A stretch of DNA of 64,000 bases from Erythrobacter sp. Lineage in GTDB: Bacteria; Pseudomonadota; Alphaproteobacteria; Sphingomonadales; Sphingomonadaceae. The position numbers and the translations under genes are program-made. Positions 32,825 to 42,224 of this stretch are shown piece by piece. The notes below the pieces were generated by a model, which did not search any database, had not been told where the DNA came from, and saw nothing but the letters and a program-made list of their open reading frames with translations. The stretch's first letter is position 1. Each line of letters begins with the position of its first letter. The stretch is taken from positions 1,116,001 through 1,180,000 of the forward strand of contig NZ_CP136573.1 in assembly GCF_035194505.1 (NCBI RefSeq). The letters are read 5' to 3'.

Positions 32825-34048
32825 ATGAAAATCCATCCCTTGATTACCACGAGCGAGGCCCTCTCCGAGCTCTGCGAACGTCTGGCCAAATCCGAATTCG
32901 TCGCGGTCGACACCGAATTCATGCGCGAGAACACCTATTGGCCCGAACTCTGCCTGGTGCAGATCGCCAATACCGAGGAAGCCGCCGCGATCGATCCGAT
33001 GGCCGACGGCATCGACCTTTCCCCGCTGCTTGACCTGATGTGCAACAACGAAGACGTGCTCAAGGTCTTCCATGCCGGCGGGCAGGACGTTGAAATCATT
33101 GTCAACATGACGGGCAAGACCCCGCACCCGATCTTCGACACGCAGATCGCGATGATGGCGATCAGCCAGTCCGAACAGATCGGTTATGCCAACCTCGTCG
33201 AAACGTGGATGGGCCTCACCATCGACAAGGGCGCGCGCTTTACCGACTGGAGCCGCCGCCCGCTGACCGACCGCCAGATCGAATATGCGATTGGCGATGT
33301 CACCCACCTCGCCACGATCTTCCCGCGCATCCTCAAGAAGCTGATCAAGACCGGACGCGGCATCTGGTTGGATGCGGAGATGGAAAAGCTCGCCGATCCG
33401 TCGAACTACATCACCGATCCCGGCATGGCGTGGAAGCGCATCCGCCAGCCGGGGCGCAATCCGCAGGTTCTGGGCCGGATGAAGGCGCTGGCCGGCTGGC
33501 GCGAGGCCGAAGCCCAGCACAAGAACATCCCGCGCGGCCGCATCATGCGCGATGAAACCCTTGCCGATATCGCCAGTCACCCGCCGAAGGTGCAGGCCGA
33601 TCTCGCCAAGGTGCGCGGGCTTTCCGCTGCCTGGAAGGACAATGACATCGGCAAGCGGCTGATGAAGGTGCTGGCCGATGCCGAGCCGCTGCCCAAGGAC
33701 GAGATGCCCGAAAAGTCCGGCCCCGGTGCGCCGCTGGGCAAGGAAGGCGCGCTGGTCGCCGACCTGCTGAAGCTGCTGCTCAAGATCCGCGCCCGCGAGA
33801 TCGATGTCGCTGCGCGCCTCCTCACCCGCGCCGAGGAGATGGAAGCGCTCGCCGCCGGTGTACGCGATCTGCCGGTGCTCAAGGGCTGGCGCTTCGAGGT
33901 GTTCGGCAAGGACGCGCTCGATCTGGTCGAGGGCAAGCTTGCCTTCGCGGTCGAGAAGGGGCGTTTGAAGATGACCCATATCGACGATGTGGTGGTGCCT
34001 GAAGCGCCGGAAGCGCCGGAAGCGTCCGACGCGCTGGCGGCGGAGTAG
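32825..34048 (+). CDS. rnd: ribonuclease D
   Basis: 407 residues from ATG at 32825. The DEDDy exonuclease domain has FVAVDTEFMRENTYWPELCL (D-x-E), VFHAGGQDVEII (D) and QIEYAIGDVTHL (Y-x3-D). An HRDC domain follows near residues 215-290 (MKALAGWREAEAQHKNIPRG). It trims tRNA 3' ends. oxyR follows after ten bases. Confidence 0.93.
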   Translation: MKIHPLITTSEALSELCERLAKSEFVAVDTEFMRENTYWPELCLVQIANTEEAAAIDPMADGIDLSPLLDLMCNNEDVLKVFHAGGQDVEIIVNMTGKTPHPIFDTQIAMMAISQSEQIGYANLVETWMGLTIDKGARFTDWSRRPLTDRQIEYAIGDVTHLATIFPRILKKLIKTGRGIWLDAEMEKLADPSNYITDPGMAWKRIRQPGRNPQVLGRMKALAGWREAEAQHKNIPRGRIMRDETLADIASHPPKVQADLAKVRGLSAAWKDNDIGKRLMKVLADAEPLPKDEMPEKSGPGAPLGKEGALVADLLKLLLKIRAREIDVAARLLTRAEEMEALAAGVRDLPVLKGWRFEVFGKDALDLVEGKLAFAVEKGRLKMTHIDDVVVPEAPEAPEASDALAAE

Positions 34049-34058
34049 CAGCGGCCCG

Positions 34059-34955
34059 GTGTCCACCTACCTGCCCACCATCAAGCAGCTGCAATATCTC
34101 GTGGCGCTTCACCAGCATGGCCATTTCGGCCGGGCGGCGGATGCGAGCTTCGTGTCGCAATCGACCTTGTCCGCCGGCATCCGCGAGCTTGAATCGCTGC
34201 TGGGCGTGACACTGGTCGAACGCTCGCGCCGGGTGGTGCGGTTCACAGCGCTCGGCGAGCAGGTGGTGGCCAAGGCCAACCGGCTCCTGCGCGAGGCCGA
34301 GGAACTGGCGGATCTGGTGCAGGCCTCGGGCAAGCCGCTGGTCGGCGAATTGCGGATGAGCGTGATCCCCACCATCGCCCCCTTCCTGCTGCCGCGCATC
34401 CTGCCCCGCCTGAAGCGCGAGCGGCCGGAATTGAAGCTGCTGCTGCGCGAAGAGACGAGCCATGACGCGCTGGAATCGCTCAGCCACGGGCGGGTCGATT
34501 GCGTGCTGCTCGCCCTGCCCTTCGACACGGGTGACGCGGCGCTTGCCCATATCGCGGACGACCGGCTGTTCATCGCCTTCCCCAAGGACGATCCGCGCGA
34601 TCCGCCCGCGAGCGTGAAGCCCGAGATGATCGATCAGGGCCGGCTGTTGTTGCTGGAGGACGGGCACTGCCTGCGCGATCATGCGCTTGCCGCCTGTTCG
34701 CGCAGCGAGCTTCGCGCCAGCGCGGCGATGATCGGCACCTCGCTCCACACGCTGGTGCAGCTGGTCAACAACGACCTCGGCCTCACCATGCTGCCCGAAA
34801 TGGCGCTGGAAGCGGGCATCCTCAATGGCACGAATGTGGTCGCGCGGCCCGTCGACAGCCCCACCGCCAAGCGCGAGATCGTGCTCGCATGGCGCAAGAA
34901 CTCACCGAGAGAGGCGGACTTCCAGCTGCTCGCGGAGGAGCTGCGGGCGGGGTGA
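34059..34955 (+). CDS. oxyR: LysR-family hydrogen-peroxide regulator OxyR
   Basis: 298 residues from GTG at 34059. The N-terminal winged HTH is HFGRAADASFVSQSTLSAGI. In the effector domain, LLLLEDGHCLRDHALAACSR carries both redox Cys in the OxyR spacing, which supports the call over a generic LysR. It would activate catalase and peroxidase genes elsewhere in the genome. Confidence 0.9.
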   Translation: MSTYLPTIKQLQYLVALHQHGHFGRAADASFVSQSTLSAGIRELESLLGVTLVERSRRVVRFTALGEQVVAKANRLLREAEELADLVQASGKPLVGELRMSVIPTIAPFLLPRILPRLKRERPELKLLLREETSHDALESLSHGRVDCVLLALPFDTGDAALAHIADDRLFIAFPKDDPRDPPASVKPEMIDQGRLLLLEDGHCLRDHALAACSRSELRASAAMIGTSLHTLVQLVNNDLGLTMLPEMALEAGILNGTNVVARPVDSPTAKREIVLAWRKNSPREADFQLLAEELRAG

Positions 34956-35116
34956 CGCTTTCGCCCGCGACCCAAGCCCCGCAAATGCCCCCAAGACTCC
35001 AGTGTCGCATCACATCCGCCTCCGCAGCGCGAAGGATACGGCACTGGAGCTTTCCGCAGCCTCAGGCTGGCGGAACGGGTTGGCCCGGCGGCCGGATCAG
35101 GCCAGAGGAATGATCC

Positions 35117-35623
35117 TCAATAGCCGAGCGCAAGGTATTGGCGCCGGCCATCAGCCGAAGCCAGCCGCGCTTCTTCCATCTTGCCGAGCCGGCCCCGCAA
35201 CTTGCTGTAGCTGAGCGCATCATTGGCAAAGATGATGCTGGCAAGGAAACGGGCATCACGCGGATGATCCACCGGCACATCCCCGAGATGAGTGAGTCTT
35301 TCGATCGCGCGCTTGGCCACGCCGCGTTCGAGGTTCGTGCCATCCTGGTTGTAGAATTGCAGATTCTCCGCCTTGCCGTCTTCGTCCAGCGTGAAGCTTA
35401 TCTGGACGATCGCGTTTTCCGTGGTCGCCCCCATCGGCTCGATCATCAGCGCGCGATCGAGCTCGGCTGTCGTCTGCTTCTGCCATTGCCGCATGGCGTT
35501 GGATGAACTGACGACGATATCATCGCCCTGTTTCGCGGCCGCTGCCGTCACGGGCAGCAGACAAATCATGCAAGCGCCGACGGCCCCGGCAATAATTGTC
35601 GTGAATTCGTTTGTGGTAAGCAT
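35117..35623 (-). CDS. secreted protein with TonB C-terminal-like domain
   Basis: 168 residues from ATG at 35623. The signal peptide is TTIIAGAVGACMICLLPVTAAAA. The mature part has the TonB-C-like pattern IVQISFTLDEDGKAENLQFYN followed by LERGVAKRAIERL. There is no proline-rich spanning segment, so it is not a classical TonB; such stand-alone periplasmic domains are common in sphingomonads. The space 34956-35116 before it holds nothing recognised. Confidence 0.65.
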   Translation of the reverse strand: MLTTNEFTTIIAGAVGACMICLLPVTAAAAKQGDDIVVSSSNAMRQWQKQTTAELDRALMIEPMGATTENAIVQISFTLDEDGKAENLQFYNQDGTNLERGVAKRAIERLTHLGDVPVDHPRDARFLASIIFANDALSYSKLRGRLGKMEEARLASADGRRQYLALGY

Positions 35624-35991
35624 GCCATCATCCTTTCGATTATCGTCTGGATGATCGGCCAAAAAGACCTCCGCAGTATTCATGCGACCCGATTGTGGCG
35701 AGGAGATTAAGGTCGATCCAAACAGCAAGCCTGCGGAGCTTTCTGCGGCACGATTATATGTTCATAAAGATGTCAAAATTAAGGCAAGACGAGCTTGCGC
35801 TCTATTTGAAAGATCAAAACCAGTACTGCCCTGATTCATCAACAGATCGCCGTCGCGGCAGCAGACTCGTGTCCGGTTTCGGGTCGGCCGCTGGCCCCGT
35901 TTGCCGCCACGTGCCTTGCGCGACTCGCCAAAACCGAACGCAATCGGCGGGCCTTGTTGGTTTTGCCGCAGGCACAGGCTAAGATCCTTGC
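35624..35991. other. gap without a supported gene
   Basis: 368 bases between divergent genes. The AT-rich patch at 35740-35820 could hold promoters for either side. A 95-codon plus-strand frame here lacks a ribosome site and coding character, so I did not call it. Confidence 0.5.
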
Positions 35992-36996
35992 GTGACCGAA
36001 CCCGATCAGGAACCCCTGCCCTATCACACGAATATGCGCGGGCAGCGCGCGGGGAGCGGTTTTCTGCTGACGATGCTCGGCCTGCTGCTGCTGACCATCC
36101 TGCTGCTCAACACCGGCGTGCTCGAAGCCTCCTATTCGGGCATCGCCTTCATGGGCCTGCTGCCCTTCGTCATCGGCGCGCTGGTGACGGGGGCGGGCTT
36201 GCAGGTCTATTCGCATTACGGCTGCATCATCGCCCCGGTGCTGCTGTTCGCGATCATGTTCCCGCTGGTCCATTATGGCCTTGCCGAGGGGCTGATCTGC
36301 ATCATCATGGTACTGCCCTTCTGGCTGGCGGCCGGGATCGGCGGGGCGCTGGCGACCTATGTGATCCACCGTCGCCAACGCCGCCTTGAGCGCGAAGAGG
36401 GCGTGACCCGGTTTCAGGCCCTGGGCCTTGCCGCCCTGCCCTTCGCGCTGCTCTATGCCGAGGAAGCCAGCCCGCCCGCTTGGGAAGAGCACGCGGTCGT
36501 GCGCCATGTCGATATCGCCGCCGATGCGCGCGATGTGTGGCCGCTGCTGCTCTCGATCCCTGCCGTCTCCTCGGACGAAGGGATCGTCACATTCACCCAT
36601 GACATTGCCGGGATCCCCCGCCCTGCCGAAGCGCGGCTGGTGCAGCGCGGCGAGCAATTGGTGCGCGTCGGGCGGTGGGGCGATGCCATCCGCTTTGAAG
36701 AGCGCGTCACCGCGCTCGAACCCGGCCACCGCATCGCGTGGGACTTCGCCTTCCCCGACAATTCCGTGCAGACCTATACCGATCGCCACATCTCGCCCGA
36801 TGGCCCGCTGCTGAAAATCGCGCGCGGCGGTTACACGCTCCAGCCGCTGGGTGACGGGAGGGTGCGCGTGACGCTCTCCACCACCTACCGGATGCGCAGC
36901 CGTCTCGACTGGTATCTAGCGGCGTGGGGCGAGCGGATGCTGGGCGATGTGGAGGCCAATGTGCTTGCTATCATTAAGGCGCGGGCCGAGCGCTAG
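35992..36996 (+). CDS. membrane protein with SRPBCC/START-like domain
   Basis: 334 residues from GTG at 35992. Residues 20-125 form about four transmembrane helices (FLLTMLGLLLLTILLLNTGV and others). The C-terminal half is SRPBCC-like (VRHVDIAADARDVWPLLL, RIAWDFAFPDNSV, TLSTTYRMRSRLDWYLAAWG). Lipid or small-ligand binding is a family-level guess. Confidence 0.7.
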   Translation: MTEPDQEPLPYHTNMRGQRAGSGFLLTMLGLLLLTILLLNTGVLEASYSGIAFMGLLPFVIGALVTGAGLQVYSHYGCIIAPVLLFAIMFPLVHYGLAEGLICIIMVLPFWLAAGIGGALATYVIHRRQRRLEREEGVTRFQALGLAALPFALLYAEEASPPAWEEHAVVRHVDIAADARDVWPLLLSIPAVSSDEGIVTFTHDIAGIPRPAEARLVQRGEQLVRVGRWGDAIRFEERVTALEPGHRIAWDFAFPDNSVQTYTDRHISPDGPLLKIARGGYTLQPLGDGRVRVTLSTTYRMRSRLDWYLAAWGERMLGDVEANVLAIIKARAER

Positions 36997-37000
36997 CCCC

Positions 37001-37348
37001 TCAGCACTCCGTCAGCGCAAGGCTCATGGCCAGCCCTGCCCCCAGCATCGCGCCGATCTTGCGGGCGCGGTTGGGGAAGGCGCGGCGCCACAGGCGCGAG
37101 GCACCGGCGCTGGCGGCGGCGTGGTGTTCGGCCACCTTGCGCATGACGTCGGTGGTCTGGCGCTCCTCGATCGCATCGACCAGCGCGCCAACATCATCCG
37201 CAAGCATCTCCGCCCGGTCGAGCAACATCGCCGCGCGCTCGTAATCACCCAAGTCAAAGGCCGCGCGCGCATCGCGTCGCAACTGGCCCGCGTGTTCCAT
37301 CAATTGTCTGACATAGAGCCCCGCCGGGGGCGCTGCATCCGGTCCCAT
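37001..37348 (-). CDS. hypothetical helical protein
   Basis: 115 residues with no named family. The N-terminal part is TPR-like and helical (MEHAGQLRRDARAAFDLGDY, ERAAMLLDRAEMLADDV), and the C-terminus is hydrophobic (IGAMLGAGLAMSLALTEC). It converges with the SRPBCC gene. Confidence 0.65.
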   Translation of the reverse strand: MGPDAAPPAGLYVRQLMEHAGQLRRDARAAFDLGDYERAAMLLDRAEMLADDVGALVDAIEERQTTDVMRKVAEHHAAASAGASRLWRRAFPNRARKIGAMLGAGLAMSLALTEC

Positions 37349-37388
37349 AATCTAAGTTATAGCGTATCTTGAAGGCCTTGGGCCAGCC

Positions 37389-38000
37389 TTAATCCATATG
37401 TTTGAGGCCGACGCGCAGATAATCCCAGCCGGTCACGCAGGTCAGCACCGCCGCCGTCCACAGGCTGACGAGCCCGACCAGATGCACCCAGTTCTGCGCG
37501 ATGGTGCCGCAGCCCTCGCCTGCCAGGGCCTGACACGGCTGGCCGTGAACCGCCCCGCCCAGAATCAGCGCCCCCAGCGACACCAGCTGGAAGGTCGTCT
37601 TCCACTTGGCGAGCTTGGACACCGGCACCGAAACCTGAATCCCGCCCAGAAATTCGCGCAGGCCCGAGACCGCGATCTCGCGGATCAGGATGACGAGGCC
37701 GGCAATCACATGGACATCGCCCGCATAGGGTCCGCGCAGATAGCCCTGCGCCGTCAGCACCAGAATGACCGCGGCCACCATGATCTTGTCGGCAATCGGA
37801 TCAAGGAAGATGCCGAGCTTCGAGACTGTCCCCTGCGCGCGCGCCAGATAGCCGTCGAAGAAATCGGTGATGGCGATGATGCAATAGAGCACAAAGCCGA
37901 TCAGATAGCCCAGCCGCCATTCCGGCCACCACAGGAAGAAGGCCAGGAGCGGCACCGCGAAGATGCGCGACATGGTGAGGATGTTGGGCAGGTTCAGCAT
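37389..38000 (-). CDS. pgsA: CDP-diacylglycerol-glycerol-3-phosphate 3-phosphatidyltransferase
   Basis: 203 residues from ATG at 38000. The CDP-alcohol phosphotransferase motif is complete: TDFFDGYLARAQGTVSKLG followed by IFLDPIADK (D-x2-DG-x2-AR-x8-G-x3-D-x3-D). The N-terminus NLPNILTMSRI is standard. It makes phosphatidylglycerophosphate at the inner membrane. It is divergent from the LplT-like transporter gene. Confidence 0.95.
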   Translation of the reverse strand: MLNLPNILTMSRIFAVPLLAFFLWWPEWRLGYLIGFVLYCIIAITDFFDGYLARAQGTVSKLGIFLDPIADKIMVAAVILVLTAQGYLRGPYAGDVHVIAGLVILIREIAVSGLREFLGGIQVSVPVSKLAKWKTTFQLVSLGALILGGAVHGQPCQALAGEGCGTIAQNWVHLVGLVSLWTAAVLTCVTGWDYLRVGLKHMD

Positions 38001-38151
38001 CTCTGACACCCGCTGTAGCGCGCCATGCGCAGGCGTGAAAGCCTTGCCGCTCCGCCCGTCCACGATGCTTGCCCGCAGATGCGGGACTTGTGAAAGCCTG
38101 CCTGCGCGCTATGTCCCGCAAACCCCCAGCAAGGCAGCGAACACCACCTGC

Positions 38152-39459
38152 ATGACCACATCGACCAATCTCATGCGCCAGCGGCGGTTTCTGCCGCTGT
38201 TCCTGACGCAGCTGCTGAACGCGCTCAACGACAATCTCTACAAGAACGCGATGGTGCTGTTCGTGGTCTATTCGGTCTACGATTCGCCCGAGATGGAGAC
38301 GCTCATCAGCGGCGTCGCCACCGCCGTTTTCGTGCTGCCCTTCGTGCTGTTCTCGGCCACCTCGGGCCAGCTCGCCGACATGCGCGACAAGACCAAGATC
38401 ATCCGCTGGATCAAGTTTGCCGAGATCATCATCATGTCCGTCGGCGCGACGGGACTGGTGCTCGCGGCGCGCGGTATCTCGGTGGAAACACTGGCGATCC
38501 CGCTGATGTTCGTCGCGCTGTTCGCGATGGGCGTCCATTCGACCTTCTTCGGCCCGATCAAATACGCGATCCTGCCCCAGCATCTGGAACCCGACGAAGT
38601 GCTGGCCGGCACGGGTCTGGTCGAGGCCGGCACCTACGTCGCGATCCTCGTGGGCATGATGCTGGGCGGGGCGATGCCGATCATGTGGAGCATCACGGCG
38701 GTCGTCGCGATTTCGCTGATCGGCTACATGGTGTGCCGCTGGGTGCCGCCAGCGCCTGCGCAGACCGAGGAGACCAAGGTCGACTGGAACCCGATCCGCG
38801 CCTCGAGGGACCTGATCGCCTTCTCGATGGGCAATCTCGAGCTCAGGTATTCGGTGCTGGCGATCAGCTATTTCTGGGCCATCGCCGCCATTCTCTCGGT
38901 GCAGTTCATCCCGCTCGCCAAGAATGTGCTGCTGGCCGACAAGCAGGTCGCTGCCGTCCTGCTGGTGGCGTTTTCGGCGGGCATCGCGATCGGATCGGTC
39001 TCGATCAACGCGCTGCTCAAGGGCGATATCTCGGCGCGCTATTCGGCCCGTTCGGTGCTGGTGCTGGGCGTGCTGCTGGTGGGCTTTTACGCCCTGTGCC
39101 GGATGTGGGACCTGAAGCCTGCGGGCGAACTGTTCACAGTGAGCGAGTTCCTTGCCCAGCCGCTGGCGCTGCTGCTGACCTTCAACCTGCTGCTGATCGC
39201 GGTGGCAGGGGGCATGTTCGTGGTGCCGCTCTATGCCTTCCTCACCACCAAGGTCGACAAGTCCGAAGCCTCGCGCTCGGTCGCGGCGAACAACTTCATC
39301 TCGTCGATCTATATGGTGGTGGGCGCGGGTGTGGCCGGAACGCTGGGCTTCTTCGGCATCCCGCTCGAAGAACAGGTGCTGATCAGCCTCGTCCTGTGCG
39401 TGCTGTCAGCGCGGCTGGCGACCAAGCTTCATGCGCTGGAAGAACCGGCCGCGGGTTAA
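38152..39459 (+). CDS. MFS transporter, LplT-like
   Basis: 435 residues from ATG at 38152, with about 12 transmembrane segments. The opening LLNALNDNLYKNAMVLFVVY and TFFGPIKYAILPQHL resemble the lysophospholipid transporter LplT. The divergent pgsA neighbour agrees with a phospholipid role. There is no fused acyltransferase. Confidence 0.8.
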   Translation: MTTSTNLMRQRRFLPLFLTQLLNALNDNLYKNAMVLFVVYSVYDSPEMETLISGVATAVFVLPFVLFSATSGQLADMRDKTKIIRWIKFAEIIIMSVGATGLVLAARGISVETLAIPLMFVALFAMGVHSTFFGPIKYAILPQHLEPDEVLAGTGLVEAGTYVAILVGMMLGGAMPIMWSITAVVAISLIGYMVCRWVPPAPAQTEETKVDWNPIRASRDLIAFSMGNLELRYSVLAISYFWAIAAILSVQFIPLAKNVLLADKQVAAVLLVAFSAGIAIGSVSINALLKGDISARYSARSVLVLGVLLVGFYALCRMWDLKPAGELFTVSEFLAQPLALLLTFNLLLIAVAGGMFVVPLYAFLTTKVDKSEASRSVAANNFISSIYMVVGAGVAGTLGFFGIPLEEQVLISLVLCVLSARLATKLHALEEPAAG

Positions 39460-39465
39460 TCGCTG

Positions 39466-39657
39466 TCAGATGATGAAGGCGAGGATCGCCGCCGTCGCCG
39501 CCAGATAGACCGAGGCAAAGCCGCGCATATCGGCCATCGTCAGGCGCCACAGATCCTCGGCCGGAATCGGAATGAGATCGCGCTTCACGTGCGGCGGCAG
39601 GCTCCGGCGGAACCAGTGGCGGGCACTCTCGTCAGTGAGAACCAGGCTGCGGCGCAT
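39466..39657 (-). CDS. small membrane protein, hypothetical
   Basis: 63 residues from ATG at 39657. A charged N-terminal part (RHWFRRSLPPHVKRDLIPIP) is followed by one C-terminal transmembrane segment (ASVYLAATAAILAFII). No family is recognised. Confidence 0.55.
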   Translation of the reverse strand: MRRSLVLTDESARHWFRRSLPPHVKRDLIPIPAEDLWRLTMADMRGFASVYLAATAAILAFII

Positions 39658-39832
39658 CGGACTCGTCTCCCTCGTCAATGGGCCCACGTTAAAACTTTTT
39701 TAACCGTAGGACAGGACGAAGGCGGCGGTGTCGCAGCGTGGCACAGGTTAGACCGGTGTTAACCATCTGCACGCGGTTTGCGCGGGCGCGCGCGCGGCTG
39801 TAGAGGCTGGCGCAGACGACGGGAGAGTTCAC

Positions 39833-41518
39833 GTGCCTCAAGCCATGCGTAGCGCCGCCGCGCTGCTGGTCGATTGCCTTGCAACCCAAGGGTGCGACCG
39901 GATCTTCACTGTGCCAGGCGAAAGCTTCCTCAGCGTGCTCGATGCCCTGCCCGATCATCCCGAAATCGAGGTGGTCACCTGCCGTCAGGAAGGTGGAGTG
40001 GCTTTCATGGCCTGCGCCGACGGAGCGATGAACGCCGCAGGATCGGGGCGGCCGGGCGTGGCCTTCGTCACCCGCGGTCCGGGCGCGACCAATGCCTCGA
40101 TCGGCGTCCATGTGGCGCATCAGGATTCGCAGCCGATGATCCTCTTCGTGGGCGATGTGGCGCGCGGCATGCAGGGGCGCGAAGGCTTTCAGGAGGTCGA
40201 TTTTCCGGCCTTCTTCGCACCCGTCTGCAAATGGGCAGCCAAGATCGATGATCCGGCGCGCATCCCAGAATATGTCGCGCGTGCCTATGCCGTGGCGATG
40301 AACGGGCGGCCCGGCCCGGTGGTGCTGGCCCTGCCCGAGGATATGCTGGTCGACGAGGTACCCGCCAGCCTTGCGCCGCGCCCCTTCGTCACCCGCACCG
40401 CGCAGGCTGTGTGCCCCGATGCCATGGCCGCGCTGTTCGATCTGATTGCCGATGCGGCGAGCCCGGTCGCGATCATCGGCGGGGCGGGCTGGAACGCGAA
40501 GGCGCGCGAAAACTTCCAGACCTTTGCCGAGCGCATCGGATTGCCCGTCGCCACTGCTTTCCGCCGTCAGGACGCGATTGCGCCCGATAGCCCGGTCTAT
40601 GCTGGCAATTTGGGCTATGGCCCGAACCCCGGGCTGGTCGAGCGCATCAGGAACGCCGACCTCATCATCGCCGTGGGCGCGCGGCTGGGCGAAGCGACGA
40701 CCGACGGATACACCATCCCCACGCTCGAACACCCCGGGCAGACGCTGGTCCACATCCACCCCGATCCCGAGGAGCTGGGCCGGGTCTATCGCACCGATCT
40801 GGCGCTGTGCTGTGGGGTGGACGAATTCGCCGAATGCGCCGCCCTGTGGGAAGACAGCGCGGTGATCCCCTTCGATGCGGGGGCTGAGGCCCATGCCGAA
40901 TGGCTCGCATGGAGCACACCGCAAGCGTCGGGCGCAACGATGGATCTGGGGCTGTGCGTTGCGGCGATGCGCGAAGTGCTGCCGGACGACACGATGATCT
41001 GCAACGGCGCGGGCAACTTTGCCGGATGGTGGCACCGCCACTGGCACTACCGGGCCTATCCCGGCCAGCTCGCGCCCACCTGCGGAGCGATGGGTTACGG
41101 CGTGCCCGCAGCGGTCGCCGCTGCGCTGCGCTATCCGGAGCGCACCGTGGTCGCCGTGGCGGGGGACGGCGACTTCCTGATGAACGGTCAGGAACTCGCC
41201 ACCGCCGCGCAACACGGCGCGAACCTCATCGTGGTGGTGGTCGATAACGGCGCCTACGGCACGATCCGCATGCACCAGGAGCGCGAATATCCCGGGCGCG
41301 TGTCAGCCACCGTGCTCGCCAATCCCGATTTCGCGATGCTGGGCGCGGCCTATGGCGCGTTGAGCGCGAAGGTGACGACGACCGAGGAATTCATCGCCGC
41401 GCTGGAAGAAGCGAGGGGCCGGACCGGCATCCGCCTGATCCACGCCCTCACCGATCTCGAACGGATTGCCGCAAGCGGCGCGACGATTTCCGGCCTGCGG
41501 GCACGCGCAAAAGGCTGA
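39833..41518 (+). CDS. thiamine diphosphate-dependent enzyme (acetolactate synthase-like)
   Basis: 561 residues from GTG at 39833. The N-terminal Pyr domain has GCDRIFTVPGESFLSVLDAL and the activating Glu in TCRQEGGVAFMACADG. The central domain is Rossmann-like. The ThDP motif runs from VVAVAGDGDFLMNGQELATA to VVVVDNGAYGTIRMH. No regulatory subunit is adjacent, and the protein differs from IlvB in length and context, so a decarboxylase role other than branched-chain synthesis is possible. parS site 2 lies downstream. Confidence 0.8.
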   Translation: MPQAMRSAAALLVDCLATQGCDRIFTVPGESFLSVLDALPDHPEIEVVTCRQEGGVAFMACADGAMNAAGSGRPGVAFVTRGPGATNASIGVHVAHQDSQPMILFVGDVARGMQGREGFQEVDFPAFFAPVCKWAAKIDDPARIPEYVARAYAVAMNGRPGPVVLALPEDMLVDEVPASLAPRPFVTRTAQAVCPDAMAALFDLIADAASPVAIIGGAGWNAKARENFQTFAERIGLPVATAFRRQDAIAPDSPVYAGNLGYGPNPGLVERIRNADLIIAVGARLGEATTDGYTIPTLEHPGQTLVHIHPDPEELGRVYRTDLALCCGVDEFAECAALWEDSAVIPFDAGAEAHAEWLAWSTPQASGATMDLGLCVAAMREVLPDDTMICNGAGNFAGWWHRHWHYRAYPGQLAPTCGAMGYGVPAAVAAALRYPERTVVAVAGDGDFLMNGQELATAAQHGANLIVVVVDNGAYGTIRMHQEREYPGRVSATVLANPDFAMLGAAYGALSAKVTTTEEFIAALEEARGRTGIRLIHALTDLERIAASGATISGLRARAKG

Positions 41519-41602
41519 ACCCTGCGAATCCAACCCCTGTTTGGGTGGGAGTTAGCAGGCAGTTGGCACGCAGTTGGCAGCGGTGAAGGGTGCCAGGGGC
41601 GA

Positions 41603-41618
41603 TGTTTCACGTGAAACA
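41603..41618. promoter_or_regulatory. parS site 2 (ParB binding site)
   Basis: TGTTTCACGTGAAACA, identical to site 1. It lies 85 bases after the ThDP-enzyme stop and 14 bases before the EVE gene stop, again between convergent genes. A sequence almost identical to one near site 1 (TTGGGTGGGAGTTAG, 41541-41555) lies 48 bases upstream. Confidence 0.92.
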
Positions 41619-41631
41619 TTGAGCCCTTGAA

Positions 41632-42042
41632 TCAGCCTTTTGCCATCTCGCAGATCACCTGCCATTCCGCCGGGGTCACCCCGCAGACCGACAGGCGCGA
41701 CAGGCGCACGAGCTGCATCTCGGCCAGCCGCGGCTCGGCCTTGATCGCCGCCAGCGTGACAGGGTGCGCGAATTTCTCCTTCGCGCGAAGCTTCACCGCA
41801 GCCCACTTGCCAGTCTCATCGGTGGGATCGCCGATTCCGGTAACGGTGATTTCGGCAATTCCGACGATCTCAAGCCCCTCGCGCGAGTGGTAGAAGAAGG
41901 CCTCGTCACCCACCTGCATCGCCATCAGGTTGTTGCGGGCGAGATAGTTGCGCACCCCGTCCCATGTGCCCTCGCCCTCGGCCACCAGATCATCCCAGCT
42001 ATATTTGAACGGCTCGGACTTCATCAGCCAGTAATTGGGCAT
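41632..42042 (-). CDS. EVE domain-containing protein
   Basis: 136 residues from ATG at 42042. The EVE fold is shown by MPNYWLMKSEPFKYSWDDL, TWDGVRNYLARNNL, VGDEAFFYHSREGLEIVGIA and the C-terminal LVRLSRLSVCGVTPAEW. The PUA-like pocket binds modified bases in DNA or RNA. The partner is unknown. Confidence 0.92.
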   Translation of the reverse strand: MPNYWLMKSEPFKYSWDDLVAEGEGTWDGVRNYLARNNLMAMQVGDEAFFYHSREGLEIVGIAEITVTGIGDPTDETGKWAAVKLRAKEKFAHPVTLAAIKAEPRLAEMQLVRLSRLSVCGVTPAEWQVICEMAKG

Positions 42043-42224
42043 GGCAAGGCGGCTCCTCGGAATGGCACGGTGTATCCCCGCGCCGTTAGCGCGCCCGGCC
42101 GCCCCTCGCCAAGTCCCGCAGCCGATTAACCCGATATTTAGCGAGCCCTGCGATATCCTGCGAGGACAAGGGCGTATTCCGGGACAACCGGTCCGCCTTT
42201 GGCAATTGCGCAGGACTGACGGTT

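Noticed and set aside
35695..35982. 95-codon plus-strand ORF before the SRPBCC gene
   Set aside because: No ribosome-binding site, no family and no coding composition; it lies in an otherwise empty gap.
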